A stretch of 64,000 bases of DNA, taken from NCBI GenBank assembly GCA_948099385.1, contig CANUEZ040000107.1:1240001-1304000 (forward strand), read 5' to 3'. The DNA comes from Fasciola hepatica. Its lineage: Eukaryota; Platyhelminthes; Trematoda; Plagiorchiida; Fasciolidae. This document shows, piece by piece, positions 44,941 through 57,218 of the stretch. The stretch's first letter is position 1, and each line of letters begins with the position of its first letter. Under the pieces are notes generated by a model. It did not search any database, was not told the DNA's origin, and worked only from the letters and a program-made list of their open reading frames with translations. Position numbers and translations under genes: made by a program.

Positions 44941-46495
44941 CTAGTCGCCGGTACTGAAACCTTGACTTAGTGGTCCATTTCAAAGAAGTCTAAAGCATGC
45001 CAGAAGCGGGATCAAATAGACGGATACTTCTGAAAATGTGGAAAAAAAGCATGACAAAAGTAGGATAAATGGACTTAGGAGGGAGAAGAAAGGGAGACAA
45101 AAGTGTGACGAATGCATGCACATCAAAGAATGGTAGATGGGCTTCAGATAAACCCCAGGAATGGGTTAAAAGGAATTCATGCTGAAGCTGAAAATAAAAG
45201 TCAGATGAAGGATTTGACTGATCCAACCGGATAAAGCTGAAGGCTGGGCGTTTTGCACGAAAAGGATTTACAATCGGTATAAATAGCTGTGGTAACAAAA
45301 AGCAATGAAGAATAAAGTGAGTTGTATGGCAAAGGGTTAGGTAGCAATGGAGCACTACTATACTGCGATGAATAATCCGTAAAAAGGTTCAAAACTCGTC
45401 GCAAAATAGGAAGCGAGCAACGCGAGTAGTGAAAGGTTGGTCAGATATCAAACACATCATGGCTTTTTTGGTATATGATGGCTGGGGGCACAGATAATGA
45501 AAGAACGTGCGTATATCAGAAAGGGCACCGGGTTGATAGCGAGCGAAATGGCCGGTGAAGAACTGTGGGACGCAGATTGAATATGCATACGAGTATTTAT
45601 ATAAGAGAGGCGGGAGGAAAGAGCACTGGAGAGCTAAAACACAGAAATAGCAGCAAGAAGAAGAGAAAAGTAGGGTTGGATCATGCTTCTCTTTGTCCAC
45701 CACGTATTTTCTCATTTTGCCAATCAGAGTATGAGAAAAATCCCCCTGATTAGTGGTAGGCATCTTTCAAGCAACGGCTCTGAGTGTATGGAATGTCGTA
45801 ATTTGATGTTCACATTTTTCCTAATCAATGTCAGCACAAGAGCTTAGCGGATGCACTATGTTTTATATCCATGGAGGTCTAGTACACCATTAGCGAGAAC
45901 CAGGAGCAAGGACTAGGGATGTTGGAGTAGAGAACCACAAGACCCCAAGGGTATTGCATGTTACCGCTCCTGGCGACAGAGGGATGCTATCTCTAATAGC
46001 GATGTATCATTGCCTACAACTCTCAAATGATAAAGAACTAATTTGGGAAAATCATGGTAAATTTTCTTTATGACAAGTAAACTCGTCGGATCAACGAAGA
46101 GGGTGAAACGGCCTCGGAACCATGGAAACGATGACGGCTGTGAGGAGCAGTTTACAAGCGGAGGAAGGTGAAAAAGGGGTAGAAAGAAAACCGGTCAGAG
46201 TGGATTTTTAGCTTGATCAATTCAGGCGCGTCTTGTGATGACTGTCGAAACTGAGAGAAGAGCTGTGAAATGGACGCTTGTTATGCAGTGGAAAAATGAT
46301 GGCGATAAAATGGCTGGGGAAAGTTGAGTGGATATAGTTGTAGAGAGGTTGGAGTAATGTGGGACGTCAGCGGAGAAAGGTAACTGAGAAATGAGACGGA
46401 CTGGGGGACAGTGTTGCAACCCCTGTGACAGCGAACGACGTGGGAGAGAAATAAGTAGTTGGAGGACCAGAGAGATCAGGTAAAGGTAGATCGCA
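44941..46495. other. Unassigned stretch
   Basis: No domain recognised. Overlapping minus-strand ORFs (44990-45355, 45389-45763, the start of 46222-46899) lack motifs, and the last runs through a microsatellite. No similarity to the LINEs or gypsy pol copies was noticed. Confidence 0.35.
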
Positions 46496-46949
46496 TAATT
46501 ATTATAATGATTATTATTATAGTAATAATAATAATGGTTTATTTCGGGGCCACCAGAAGCATGCTTGATTGCATGACCATACGATACAAGTGAGGTCACA
46601 AAAAGGTTCCTTTGATATTCATTTGGACGAATGCAGCACAAAAGTGTATAGGTTTCAGTGGTCGTACGAATGAACGCCCGGCGAATTTGAGTTTGGAGGT
46701 CAGGTGGGCGCACCTCTCCGCACTGAGTGAAATTGGCTCCGCGGTCGAGATTCTTGATGAAGTAAAGCGTGGATGAGGGAGAAACGCGCAACATTTCCGA
46801 TAGCGTTGATGTAAAGTCGCAGGGATGAGTAAACTGACAAAGAAAATCTTCGAAAAAGCACCAACGGTAAATTGGAGAATTTTTGGTGATATAGAACATG
46901 CACCTGAACCAGTAGCCCAGATGACCCGGAAAATAGCAAAAGTATAATA
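46496..46949 (-). repeat. Repeat family T, copy 4 with ATT/TAA microsatellite
   Basis: A microsatellite of ATT and TAA units at about 46497-46535 is followed by GGTTTATTTCGGGGCCACCA and GAAGCATGC. It matches the reverse complement of about 56341-56581 (GGTTTATTTCGGATAACCCG, GAAGCATGC, then CCCGGCAAATTTGA against CCCGGCGAATTTGA). The matched part covers at least 46536-46770. It abuts the inverted unit U at 46950. Confidence 0.65.
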
Positions 46950-48223
46950 CCGAAGGATTTGTGGTGTCCTCTGACGACGGGAATCGCGTAAATGAAACAG
47001 TCTTTTTTACAACTGAACTAGTACTTACTATCCATCAAGAGGTTGTGGAGGACGCCCTCATAAAGGGGTGTATGTAGATACCCGAGCCGGAAATCTTAAT
47101 GGAGCAGAGTGACGAAAGTTAACTGGTGAGCGAAACACGATTCGGATAAAGGGTTCGTTTCAGGTTATTTAGTGAACACGATTTGACAACAAGGTGGACA
47201 GAGGAGTTGATATACGATGATCTTATGAAATCGTGTAGGATGGTGCATAAACCGTACTGTCAAAACTTGTAAAGAATCGCTTAACGGGATATGCTGGTAA
47301 GAGTCTGACATGGGGAATTTGGTAAACAACAGGGAAGCCAATAACGTGGCATACGTATAGCTCATTTTCAGCAAAGGTTTAGAAAAGTTGCTTTCGCAGT
47401 GTTCTTTGGCATAGATGCCCAATCGTGGAGAACTGATGAAAAATGGCAATAGGTTATAGGTGGGTGAAACGGTGCTCAAATATTGGCTTATCGGGGATTA
47501 CTCCAAGACTGACAAATAGGGGATACGAATTCACAACAAAGTGGGCATATTAGTGGTTTTTATGTTCGATATCTGAACGAGTGAACTGGAAGTAGTATAT
47601 CGTTGGAACCTTCAAAGAGCGCATATAATTGTGTGACTAGGTACGTTGAGGAAAGTCCAACCTAAGACTTTGGGGAGGGGGGACAAACAGAATAACGGCA
47701 GCCTAAATTACAGGTATTTGATTTTCAGGTATAGATGTAGAAAAAGCACTCTACGGATTGTGGTGCAGGTGGCTGACCATGATATGTTGGTGGAACAGCG
47801 GTAGTGGTTCACAGGTGAGTGGGAAGTGATACAATTATGGATTTGTCTGGGTTCTTTGATAAGTAGCATGAGAGCATCTAAAATTGGTAGCAAAGTGGAT
47901 GCGGGAGGTCGGCATACAGTGGACTGATACAGTCGTATAAAAGTAGTACATATGAACAGGTCTGGATATGCTGAAGTCTGACATGAAAAGCTAAGGAGGG
48001 AATCGAACTATTTGTGTCCTGGATTGTGGGTACTTCATTGCCAATGCAACCGTCATGAAATGCAAATGGCTGAATGAGGGGCGACGCAGCGGAAGGACAC
48101 AATGAACATGGAGCTGGTGTCACGCAGATGAAGAGCTGGAAGAAGGACGATTTCGTTTTTGTGGAACTGATGGCAGGTGAGAAACAAAGCTTTAAATAAT
48201 GGTTTTGTGTAGATAAATGTAAT
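46950..48223 (-). repeat. Unit U, left inverted arm
   Basis: The reverse complement aligns with 55174-57328 at roughly 80-85% by eye (for example GACTTTCCTCAACGTACCTA at 56596-56615). The two antisense and sense ORFs at 47165-47479 and 56806-57084 are merely reflections of this homology and show no domain. The arm is uninterrupted here, so it gives the pre-insertion state of the right arm. Its nature is unknown; it may be the body of a retroelement or other mobile unit whose 3' end is family T. Confidence 0.75.
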
Positions 48224-48580
48224 GGCGACATACAAATTACCAAGTGGATGAGTGGTCTCTTCTAGAGTATATCAGGAATTGTGATACTAATAATAAAGAT
48301 CTGAACAGTGATACCGTTCCATGTTCCGGGGTACAGAATCCGGCACCTGGACATAATAGGATGAGGGTAAACATGGCATCAGTTCAGACAAATAAAAGGT
48401 TAGTCGATGGAGATAAACGTCGGTAGTTGCAAATAGTTGGGCACATTTCTGAGCCCAGCGAGTATATGTGCATATGTTGATCTGGAGCTTGACCGGGCGT
48501 ACGGTGAACCTTGTTCAGGAACGTTGGAGGAGTCAGTGGTCGACAACAGAAGATGCAGGGGAGGTTGTTTTTCAATCCGC
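48224..48580. other. Unassigned stretch between unit U and repeat Y
   Basis: Nothing recognised on either strand. Short overlapping ORFs of 60-78 codons only. Confidence 0.4.
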
Positions 48581-48720
48581 AACTGGTGCTAGTGGGTGGG
48601 GCTGGCCGCGCGTCGGACACCTAACCCGGAAACCAATTCTGGTGACAGGAGGTGCGATCCGCCAGCTTAGTTGATCCTACTGATCGTTGTAGTCGGCCAG
48701 CACGCCCGATGTGCGCCGGC
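48581..48720 (+). repeat. Repeat Y, copy 1
   Basis: About 140 bp (TGGTGCTAGTGGGTGGGGCT ... GGAGGTGCGATCCGCCAGC ... CGCCCGATGTGCGCC) resembling 50016-50156 in the same orientation. Non-coding; identity unknown. Confidence 0.6.
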
Positions 48721-49504
48721 CAAAGCGGTGGATCTGACCGCGCCTCGCACCGTTGGGACTGACTTGAGTTTCCTTGGTTAGGCCAGGCGGCCGTAGGTAG
48801 GCGGTTTGCAACTGTACAAGAAAATCGTGACATAACGGTGTCTTTACTTTAGGCGGAACAGGAAAAAGTGGGGTAATCCGAAAAGCACGCAAGTGATAAC
48901 TTTGGCGATCCATATACCAAACAGTTGAGGATAGAGACCAAAGAGAAACTAGTGAGAGATGAACAATGAGATCGCTTCACAAAGGGGAAATATGATGAAA
49001 GCCGAGGGAGACGAAACACCAGAACAAGTAGTCCTGAGATGAAACAATAGGCACCAGAATTATAGGTGCAGCGGGCTTGGGAAGACGAAACTGGAGAGCA
49101 GCAAGCATGCAGACAACTGCACGGGTGGACTGGGCCGAAAGATGCCATTCGGGGCACTGCCTAATGGAAAGATCCACAGGAGAATTGCGGAGTCAAGCAG
49201 GCAATATTAGGCAATGGTGTACGGATAATGAATATAGCTGTAAAAGATGCCACTATGGTAAAATGGTTGCTTTAACATGGTGGTTGGCCATGAGCACCGG
49301 CGGATCTGGTGCTTAAGAGAATGAGGCATGAGAAGAGAGGACAAGGAGGGATATGACAAAGCAGTAGGCAGTGAGGTGTAAGGTTGCGATAAATGAGCCG
49401 TATGAGCCTCCGTTAGTACAGAGAGAATAAAGATAAGAAGCCGCAGAGGGCTAGGATGGAAAAGAAAACAGGCGGATGTGAGCAAAAGGCAGCAAGGCCG
49501 CACC
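48721..49504. other. Unassigned stretch between repeats Y and X
   Basis: No domain recognised. Minus-strand ORFs 48849-49157 and 49207-49503 have no motif. Confidence 0.4.
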
Positions 49505-49835
49505 GTGGAAGGAGGTTCAAGGATCTCCCTGTTTCATGTTTGACAGATTTATTATGACGGAATCCTTTGTGACTTTCAAGCTGAATAGACTGCTGCAAAT
49601 CTGAACTTCCTCCCACCATCCAATGGTCTATCTTTCAGCTCGCCGGCAATACCGGATGCAAGAAAGCATGGAGATTTATATTTTGAAGTTTCTCTCTTTT
49701 GCCCATTACCATCTATCTGGCGAACTACCTTTCAGCTCACTGGTAACATTCATATATCAAGATAATCACAAGATACTGGACCATTTGTGACTCAGCCTCG
49801 TACCCGTGCACTACTTCAAGACTCCAAGTACAGTG
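49505..49835 (+). repeat. Repeat family X, copy 1
   Basis: Matches 61890-62290: TTTGACAGATTTATTATGACGG against TCTGACAGATTTTCCGTGGTGG, GGTCTATCTTTCAGCTCGCC against GGTCTATCTTTCAGATCGCC, then CAAGATAATCACAAGATAC against CAAGATAATCACAGGATCC. Non-coding. No terminal repeats seen. Confidence 0.7.
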
Positions 49836-50015
49836 GATTAGGCGATAGTGACATCATGTTCTGTGTCGCAGTGAAAGACGACAGGAACAAGGGCAGAATA
49901 TGCAGATGAACATACAGCGGCGAAAAGGTGAAAGAAAGAGAGCGACAGGAGTGGTGACAAGAACGATAGGGGAGCTTACCGAGGAAGGGCGAGTAGATTT
50001 GGAGGGCGAGATCAA

Positions 50016-50156
50016 CAACCGGTGCTAGTATGTGGGGTCTGCCGTGCGCTGGACATCCAACCTGAAAAACACTTCGAAGTGAACGCGGGAGGTGTGATCC
50101 ACTAGCCTATTTGCACTCACATCATAGAAGAGGGCTCGTGCCCCCGATGTGTGCCA
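50016..50156 (+). repeat. Repeat Y, copy 2
   Basis: Second copy of the 48581-48720 repeat (CGGTGCTAGTATGTGGGGTC ... GGAGGTGTGATCCACTAGC ... CCCCCGATGTGTGCC). It lies at the 3' border of the antisense LINE-E RT, so Y could be the 3' end of that LINE family, with copy 1 a short truncated insertion. Confidence 0.6.
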
Positions 50157-51640
50157 AAGAGATATAGGAAGGGAAAACTGGCTGGCGGCAAGAAACATCG
50201 AATCATCATGCCTTGGATTCGCCTAGCTTCAGAGGTTTGGAACGATGTCTGCTTCGGCGAGTTAAAAGAAAAAGGGCAGCTTATGCCAAGATCAATAACA
50301 ATGCGATGGATGGGGATGGGAAGGCCGTCAAGATTGTTATGACTCAGTAGTACAACGGATTTGTGGGGTAAGGGGAGGAGTTTCCCCGCAGGGGACGCCA
50401 CAAGCCAAGAGGTGTACAAGAATTGGAGGGAGAATAAATCATCCGGTATGTTGCCTAGGGTTGTGGCTTGGTTATTAGGGTGTATGAAGTGCTCCGTTTT
50501 TCATATCATTGGCAAAGAGAAATGGGGTATTGTGTCAAACAGAAGAGAAAAAGTCGTTGATATAAATGAGGAATAGTAAAGTGCCTAAGACACTGCCTTG
50601 GATGACGCCGCTGGGGACGGGTTTGGCAGAAGATAAGTGGTGGTCAACCGCCACAGCCTGTGATCTGTCAGAGATATGAGGATAACCAAGGGAGAAGACG
50701 ATCGGACGCAACAAGAGAGCGAATTACGGCCATCATCTGCATATCGGGGACACTGTCAAAAGTCCTAGGCTAATCGAGGTGCGGGATAATTTCTGAATTA
50801 CTGGCATCGCTTGCAGGCGGCAGATGATTGAGGAGATCCAGCTGGTAGGAGAAGCAAGAGCGGGAATTCAGAAAACCATGTTGACCAAGGTTCAGGAGGT
50901 TGTTAGATAGGAAATACTGAGCAAATTATTTTGATAGTTCTTTTCATGATTTCATAGGCTACTGGGGAGTAATTAGTGGGCCGACATGTATCCCCTTCGT
51001 GTTCTGCTCACCTTTTGATGCTCGGTAAGATGACAGACGTTTTCCAAGCAGGCCTGACAAAGCTGAGAAGCATGCAGGTTGTATGTACATTGAGTAAAAC
51101 CAGAAGAAGGTCAGGACCGCCAAAACGGATGAGGGCTGGTGGAAGAAACTTTGGGCCCGTTTTCGAGGAACTTCCGATGGGGAAGGCTAATTTTCCACTT
51201 ATAGGTGGGTGAAGGTAATCGGTAAAGGAGAGACCGAGGTGTTCGACTAGACGGTAGGGGATGGGACATCAGGGCAGGCGGTAAGGGAGTAACATAAGTG
51301 ATCACTGAAGGCCTTGGAAATAGAGACTGGTGTATCATCGGTGGTTGAGTCACAGACGAATGATGCGGGCAAGGCAAGAGCGGAAATTTTGGACGTTTAA
51401 CTAAGCAAATTCGACGGGTAATCAGCTTTATTAGGATGCCCTAAAGCGACGACCTCTTACCTTCTTGAACATGACTCGGCCTTGCGACGCGGCTTCAGCT
51501 GCAACTGACTGCTGCGCAGAAGAATTGTGAAATCGCATGATCCAGCGAAGGTAGTTTGCAGCTCAGCCAGCTTACGCTGTGAAAGTGACTGGGAATCTGT
51601 GAGACTTGTGTGGATCAACACATGGATCAGCGGCACCTAG
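50117..51640 (-). pseudogene. LINE-E reverse transcriptase, antisense
   Basis: Minus strand. The RT start is poorly preserved (about 51380-51100). A clear palm segment at about 50665-50540 reads AKPVPSGVIQGSVLGTLLFL and IYINDFFSSV, the motif B region. The following catalytic segment reads PFLFANDMK, where FADD has become FAND. An open stretch at 50419-50117 gives WLVASPAGKLLPLPHKSVVL and IVIDLGISCPFSF, with FQTSEARRIQGMMIRCFL, the conserved thumb order of CR1/jockey-like LINEs (DLGV...A.R...ILRSF). Stops are frequent. The endonuclease of the same element lies at 51765-52608. Confidence 0.75.
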
Positions 51641-51764
51641 GCTGTGTAAGAGGTTGGAATAGTGAGAGAGTTGACAACAATGATAGGGTCAAGGGGGAAG
51701 AAAAAAGGTGTACCAGTTAAGGTAAATGGTTTATCGCTGGTACGAGAGGCCAACTGCATGGACC

Positions 51765-52608
51765 TCAGGAGGTCGAAACACGAGAAAGGGATCGATTTGG
51801 ATGGAAACAACTGAGGCGACTGAATCTGCACGAGAATGTGAGGAGTTCGTCACCCAGGATGTGGTCAGTGACTTGAGTGGTGGTATCAGGGATATCGACG
51901 GAGAATATTAGGCCCGAGATGTTTTCCCCCTTTGCGAGGCGTGTTGGTTCCACCTGACAAGGCGTACACTGGAAAGGAGGTTGGAGAAAACTGGAGAGCT
52001 AGCATAAGAAGATCCACAGGTTAAAGGATGGTTAAATTTTCCCGCAACGATTTTTGCACCGACAGGATAGTTAAGCGCAGGATTAAAGATATGCACGACG
52101 TAGCCTATTTTGGATAGTTCCAGACTCGAAGGGAGGTGGACGAAGCCTGGAGAAGGTTTTGGCCGGAGGATTGAATGGATAGCCGTAGAGGTTATTAAAT
52201 AAGAAGCTCATAGGAGTGGTCACTGATGCTGGCACGGATAGTGCATCTGACAAATACTAAGCAGCTACCAACAAGCCAGGACCAGCAAGTGTTGGAAAAG
52301 CTTAGGTATCCGGCTATGCGGACGAGGCCTGGTGAGGTACCGTCGGAGAGCCAGGATTCAGTCACTAGTATTACGTCAGGGTTTGAGGTAAGTGCCGGGG
52401 ATCTTAAGTGCAATATTTTCCCAATTATTAGTTTAGCGTTTATGAGAGCTAGCAGGGAAGAATTTGGAGTCGGAGTGCTCAATGTGCTGACTCGAGGTGC
52501 GCGAACGTTGGTGTTGCAATGGCGATAGGAATTTGGCCTCATTTGGGATGGAAAGCCAGCATAAGTGGTAGGGTGGACGATGTTGGAAGATGGACAATAA
52601 ACAGGCAA
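51765..52608 (-). pseudogene. LINE-E endonuclease, antisense
   Basis: The minus strand is open for 137 codons (52608-52195). It starts with a serine/threonine-rich lead, then LLALINAKLIIGKILHLRS (the INARSLxNK motif with its catalytic Asn), NPDVILVTESWLSDGTSP (ExWL, catalytic Glu) and RIAGYLSFSN. The GDFN motif reads AGKFNHPLT at about 52055. After a frameshift the strand continues with EPTRLAKGENISGLIFS (PTRGxNILDLIF type) and QVTDHILGDELLTF, where the SDH motif is altered. The order is complete for an APE-type nuclease, with two key motifs changed. Confidence 0.85.
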
Positions 52609-55173
52609 AGCTTTAATATGAGGCTGAGCCGATCATTGTGGTTGATCAGTATAACAGGTACATGACAGACTATTGAAATGGGCCGAAGGGTGGTCACGTA
52701 ATGTAGATGGGAGGGGCTCAGTGTGGAAGTGCTAGAGGCTAGGAGTTTCGGCCGCGAGGAGGTTGTCTGGGGTGACTACAGGGTGCAGAATACTCAGGGG
52801 TGTAGCATCAAACGTGAGATGATCAATGGCGTCGATCTGTGAAAGTTAATCTATACGTTCCATGAGGTGATTAGCAATATGGCCGGGGATGTGGAGGCAC
52901 TGTTCAGGAAAAAAGTGCTTTCTTGACCGCTGACAACTTACCGTTTGGACAGGATCATTAGAGAGCTGACAGGTAGGCGGAGGGTTGGAGGGATGTGGTT
53001 GAGAAACTGGAGCGCGGTGTAAAGCTGGGTTGGGGAGGGGGCGGCAAGATTTGATAAGGTTTGGAGACTCATGAGGAGTATGGGGGCCGGGAAGTGGGTA
53101 GAGTGGGTATGTACAGCCGGTGGGTGGGATACTGGTTCGGCAATGAAGTATTTTTTGGTGTACGTAAGTGGTACTCAGGGTTTAGGCGTAGATTGACGGA
53201 GGGAAGCATGGTGAAGGGGCGAGGGCTGGGCATGGCTGTAATATGGGGTTTAGTGCCTTAGGGGCAGGAAGGGTTAAGGGGTGGCAAGGGAGGTGAAGGT
53301 TTAGTACGTCCATCTCGATCGAAAGGAGGGGCAGATAGTGGGGTTCAGGGTGGGTTAGTGTAGGGGTTTGTGGCACGGGTACGGCTCTGATGGCATCAGA
53401 CGAAACGGCATGGTAGCCCAGTTGGTTGCTGTAAGTCACAATTGTCGCAAATCGAGCAACGCGTAGCCGGTTCAAGCGAGTCCCAACACCAGAACAGGTA
53501 TGATTCGTAGTTTCTACGGTCTTTAACCGAAAACCACAAAATGTACTAATATATACAAATCTCATGTATGCGGCCAAATAGACATAACAGTAAAATCCAG
53601 AGGCTCAAAGCTCGTGGTCCGTGCACTACAGTCAGAAACAGTCCAGGGCCAAATTCAGATGTCTCGATCTCACAAACAAACGTGTAACTTGCTGTGTATG
53701 GAGGAGCTTAGCGAAGCAATGACAAATATAGTCACACCCACAAAGCACGTAGAACAGGGATTGCAGGGATTTTCGATATAAGCTCTTTAAAGTAGCTTCC
53801 TACTGTTTCCTAGGGCAAGCTTTCAGCAGAAGTTGATTGCGAGTGAGGGCTCATGGGTGAAGTGGTCAGTTGAACAAGTGCAGACCTGGCTGGAGTACCA
53901 GGTAAGCTCATAGAAGGTTTAGGGGAGCACTTGTAAAGAGCAGTACAACGCGGAGGGTCTCAGCTTCCATCGACTGGGTGGCTAGTAGGGTCGTTAGAGC
54001 GAGAAAGGTGGCTGATAACAAATGTCAACTGCCCGCAGGACGGATAAGAAATAGTTCCGCGAGGGCTGGCTGCTGTGCCAGGGTCCTGTTTTGACTTTGC
54101 GGCGAAAAAGGGGGAGTGCGGTTTCGATGCCGACGTAGCATGCCATGTGGAGCATGTGGTCGGGGGGCTGAAGCTACTGGAAGTAGAGGCAGCTAGGGAG
54201 ATGGCAGAAGGGAGCTTTTTGTGGAAGTGGAACCGAGGGCGAGTAGTTAGTCAAAGCTGGGTCGACAGCTTACAGGTGGACAGGATGAGGTTCTGAACCT
54301 GCTAGTGGTATCTTGTCTGTGGGGCACTGAGTATCCTTCGCATAAGCGCCGGTGGGTTCAGTTTTCAAGGATAAGGCGGAGTTGCCTCTGAATGATCAAA
54401 GTATTTCCTGCTGAAGAGACTTTTAACAGAAGAATGTCTTTATAACCCCAAAAGACGAGCTGGCGGCACTGGTCGATGTATGGGCAATGAACGCTCTAGC
54501 TGCTAAGTCGTCCACGAAATGGAATAGTGGGGGCCGCTATGTCTCCGAGACAGGTGGGTGACCTTCTGCAATGATACCCATGGTGAGCCACATGGCATGA
54601 AGTGCGTGCGTTGTGCTTGGCCACGCATAGCGGTGTGCAACCTGCAACACTAAAGAACATGGCATTCGTGGATTTCTTAATGCGGTGGTATATTTCAGTC
54701 GTGAGAGAGCCGACAAAGTGTCCTGCCGAAACTAGAGAATGCCACGTGCCTGGGTTAGTAACTAGCGATTTCACAATCTGTAGACAGGTTAGGGAACCCG
54801 ACGGTCTTGGATGAGAGATGCGGCCCGTATTAGGTCAGGTGCAAACTATCTTGAGTCTCTAGCGACGATGAGCACTTGAAATGTCGAGCTGAGTTTAAAT
54901 CAGTCGAAAGCTTGAAAAAACGGTCAGGGAAATTCTACGGTTGCTTACAGTCAAAAGGCCAAACATAGGACTCGGCGGGTCCACTCTCTGCGGCAGATTA
55001 CGGCTTCACCACTGATCGCCAGGGCAAAGCAGAAGCACTGTGTGAATAATACGATAGTGTAAACACCGTGTATAGTAAGGCTCCAGTCAATTGGGCGCTG
55101 GTGCATCCTCCGCCGGAGTTAAACAGACCAATTATTTCGTGGGGAATAGTACGTAAATATCCACAGGAATCGA
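52609..55173. other. Unassigned stretch
   Basis: No domain recognised on either strand; ORFs such as 53182-53577 (minus), 54075-54296 (plus) and 54496-54774 (minus) have no motif. An ORF1 of LINE-E would be expected at its left end on the minus strand but could not be seen. Confidence 0.35.
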
Positions 55174-55726
55174 ATATCCATTTATCTAAACAAAACCATC
55201 ATTTAAAGATTCGTCTGTCACCTGCCAACAATTCCACACAAAACGAAATGCTCTTCCTTCCAGCGCTTCATCGGCGTGACACCAGCTCTATGTTCAGTGT
55301 ATCCTTCCGTTGCATCTTTTATCATTTATTCATTTGCATTTCATGACAGTTGCATTGGCAATGAAGTATTCACAATCCAGGACATAAATAGTTCGATTCC
55401 CTCCTTAGCTTTTCATGTCAGACTTCAGCATATCCAGCTTTGCAATCACCTGCACTTCCTGAGAGCTGCACATATGTACTACTCTTATACGGCTGCAGCA
55501 GTCCACCATATGTCCACCTCCAGCATCCACTTTGTTACCAACTTTAGATGCTCTCATGCTACTCATCAACAAACCCGGACAAATCCATAATTGTGTCACT
55601 TCCCACTCATCTATGAACCACTGCCGCTGCTCCGGCAAGATTCATGGTCAGCCACCTGCACCACAATCCATAGTGCTCTCTCTGCATCTTTAGCTGAAAA
55701 TCAAATACCTGTAATTTAGGCTGTCC

Positions 55727-56581
55727 GTTTGGTTTATCACGGACTCCATCCACATCCAGCCGCCCAACTTCCCAACTGTATTCAGCGTTTGTTGGTGCTT
55801 TTTCATATTCGGTATTCTATCTTGGTAAATCCTCCCAGACAATTTTGATTCTTGCATCTCTCTGGTCTTTATTTTCGGCCCTAAGATAACGATTATCAAA
55901 CGTAAATACTTACCTGCCATTTAAATACTCGCCCAGTACCCATTTCTACTTTGGTGCATCACATTCCCCCCTCATGAACGTTAACAATGTGCGCAACGAT
56001 TACATGCTTGCGTCCGGTCACTTCTTTTACCATCACCTAGGCAATCACTCTCTACAAATGAGTCCTTCATAGGGTATTTAACGGTCTCAGCCGATATTTG
56101 GTCGCTGAACGTTTCAAGGAAAATCTTCGAAAGATTTTGATTGTTCTCTGTCTGCAAATTCATTCCTCTCATCGTCTGATTCCCAATCCAAAGCCGTGCC
56201 ATACTCCGCGGAGCGCTGTAGCTGGTTCATGTCTCCCTCGGAAACTTCTTTTCCCTCGAAGTGAACAAAACTTTCGTCAATTCTGTTTGATTCTCTTGTT
56301 GCATAGCACTTCGTTTTGTACTGTTTCAGAAAGAGTCAGCTACCTTCGACCATCTCGACCCTGACTTGACCGGGTTGGCCACCCGACCTTGAGTTCAAAT
56401 TTGCCGGGCGCCGCCACAAAGAGTGACTTAAATACTTTCTCCTGTACAATACTGAGTGCACATACCTTAACCAACCTCTTGGAATTCGGACTCTACGTCC
56501 AACTGTACCGTTTGATCTTGCGTTACAGCATGCTTCGGGTTATCCGAAATAAACCATTATCATTATCATTATCATCATTAC
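55727..56581 (+). mobile_element. Family T element inserted in unit U (copy 5)
   Basis: Absent from the left arm, so it is a defined insertion. Its right part, CATGCTTCGGGTTATCCGAA followed by ATAAACC and (ATTATC)n at 56555-56580, is the 3' end of family T in sense orientation. At about 855 bp this is the longest T copy here, but no protein domain is recognisable in it. The microsatellite tail and lack of terminal inverted repeats favour a retroelement (LINE or SINE) 3' end. Confidence 0.65.
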
Positions 56582-57218
56582 CAAAGTCTCAGGTTGGACT
56601 TTCCTCAACGTACCTAGTCACACGATTATCTGCACTTTCTGAAGACTCCAGTGATGTACTACCCCCAGTTTATTCCGCCAGATAATAAACATATAAACCA
56701 CTATTATGCCCACTTCGTTGTAAATTTGTATTCCTCATCGGTCAGTCTTGGAATTACCCCCCGATAAACCAATAGTCGAGCACCGTTTCACCCACCTATT
56801 ACCTATTGCCTTTTTTCATCAGTCCTCCACGAATAGGCATCTACGCCGAAGAACACTGTGAAAGCGATTTCTCTAAACCTTTGCTGGCAATGAACTATAC
56901 GTATGCCAAATTACTGACCTTCCAGTTGTTTCCCAAATGCCCCATTTCAGACTCTTACCAGCGCATCTCGTTAAGCGGTTCTTTACATGTTTTGACAGTA
57001 TCGTTCATGCACCGCCCCACACGACTTCATAAGATCATCGTATATCAACTCCTGTTTTCAAATTGTGTTCACCAATTACCCTGAAACGAACCCTTTGTTC
57101 GAATCGTGTTTCACTCACCTGTCAACTTTCGTCACACAGCCCCAGTGAAATTTCCAGGCTCGGGTATCTACATACACCCCTTTATGAGGGCGTACTCCAC
57201 AACCTCTTGATGAATAGT

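Noticed and set aside
46222..46899. 225-codon minus-strand ORF
   Set aside because: It runs through the ATT/TAA microsatellite (NHYYYYYNNN-type stretch) and across the family T repeat; no domain, so a chance ORF.
52226..52528. 100-codon plus-strand ORF
   Set aside because: Shadow of the LINE-E endonuclease, which has clear motifs on the minus strand.
43893..56581. Repeated T units as a CRISPR-like or regularly spaced array
   Set aside because: Copies vary in length, orientation and spacing and carry microsatellite tails; they are dispersed repeats.
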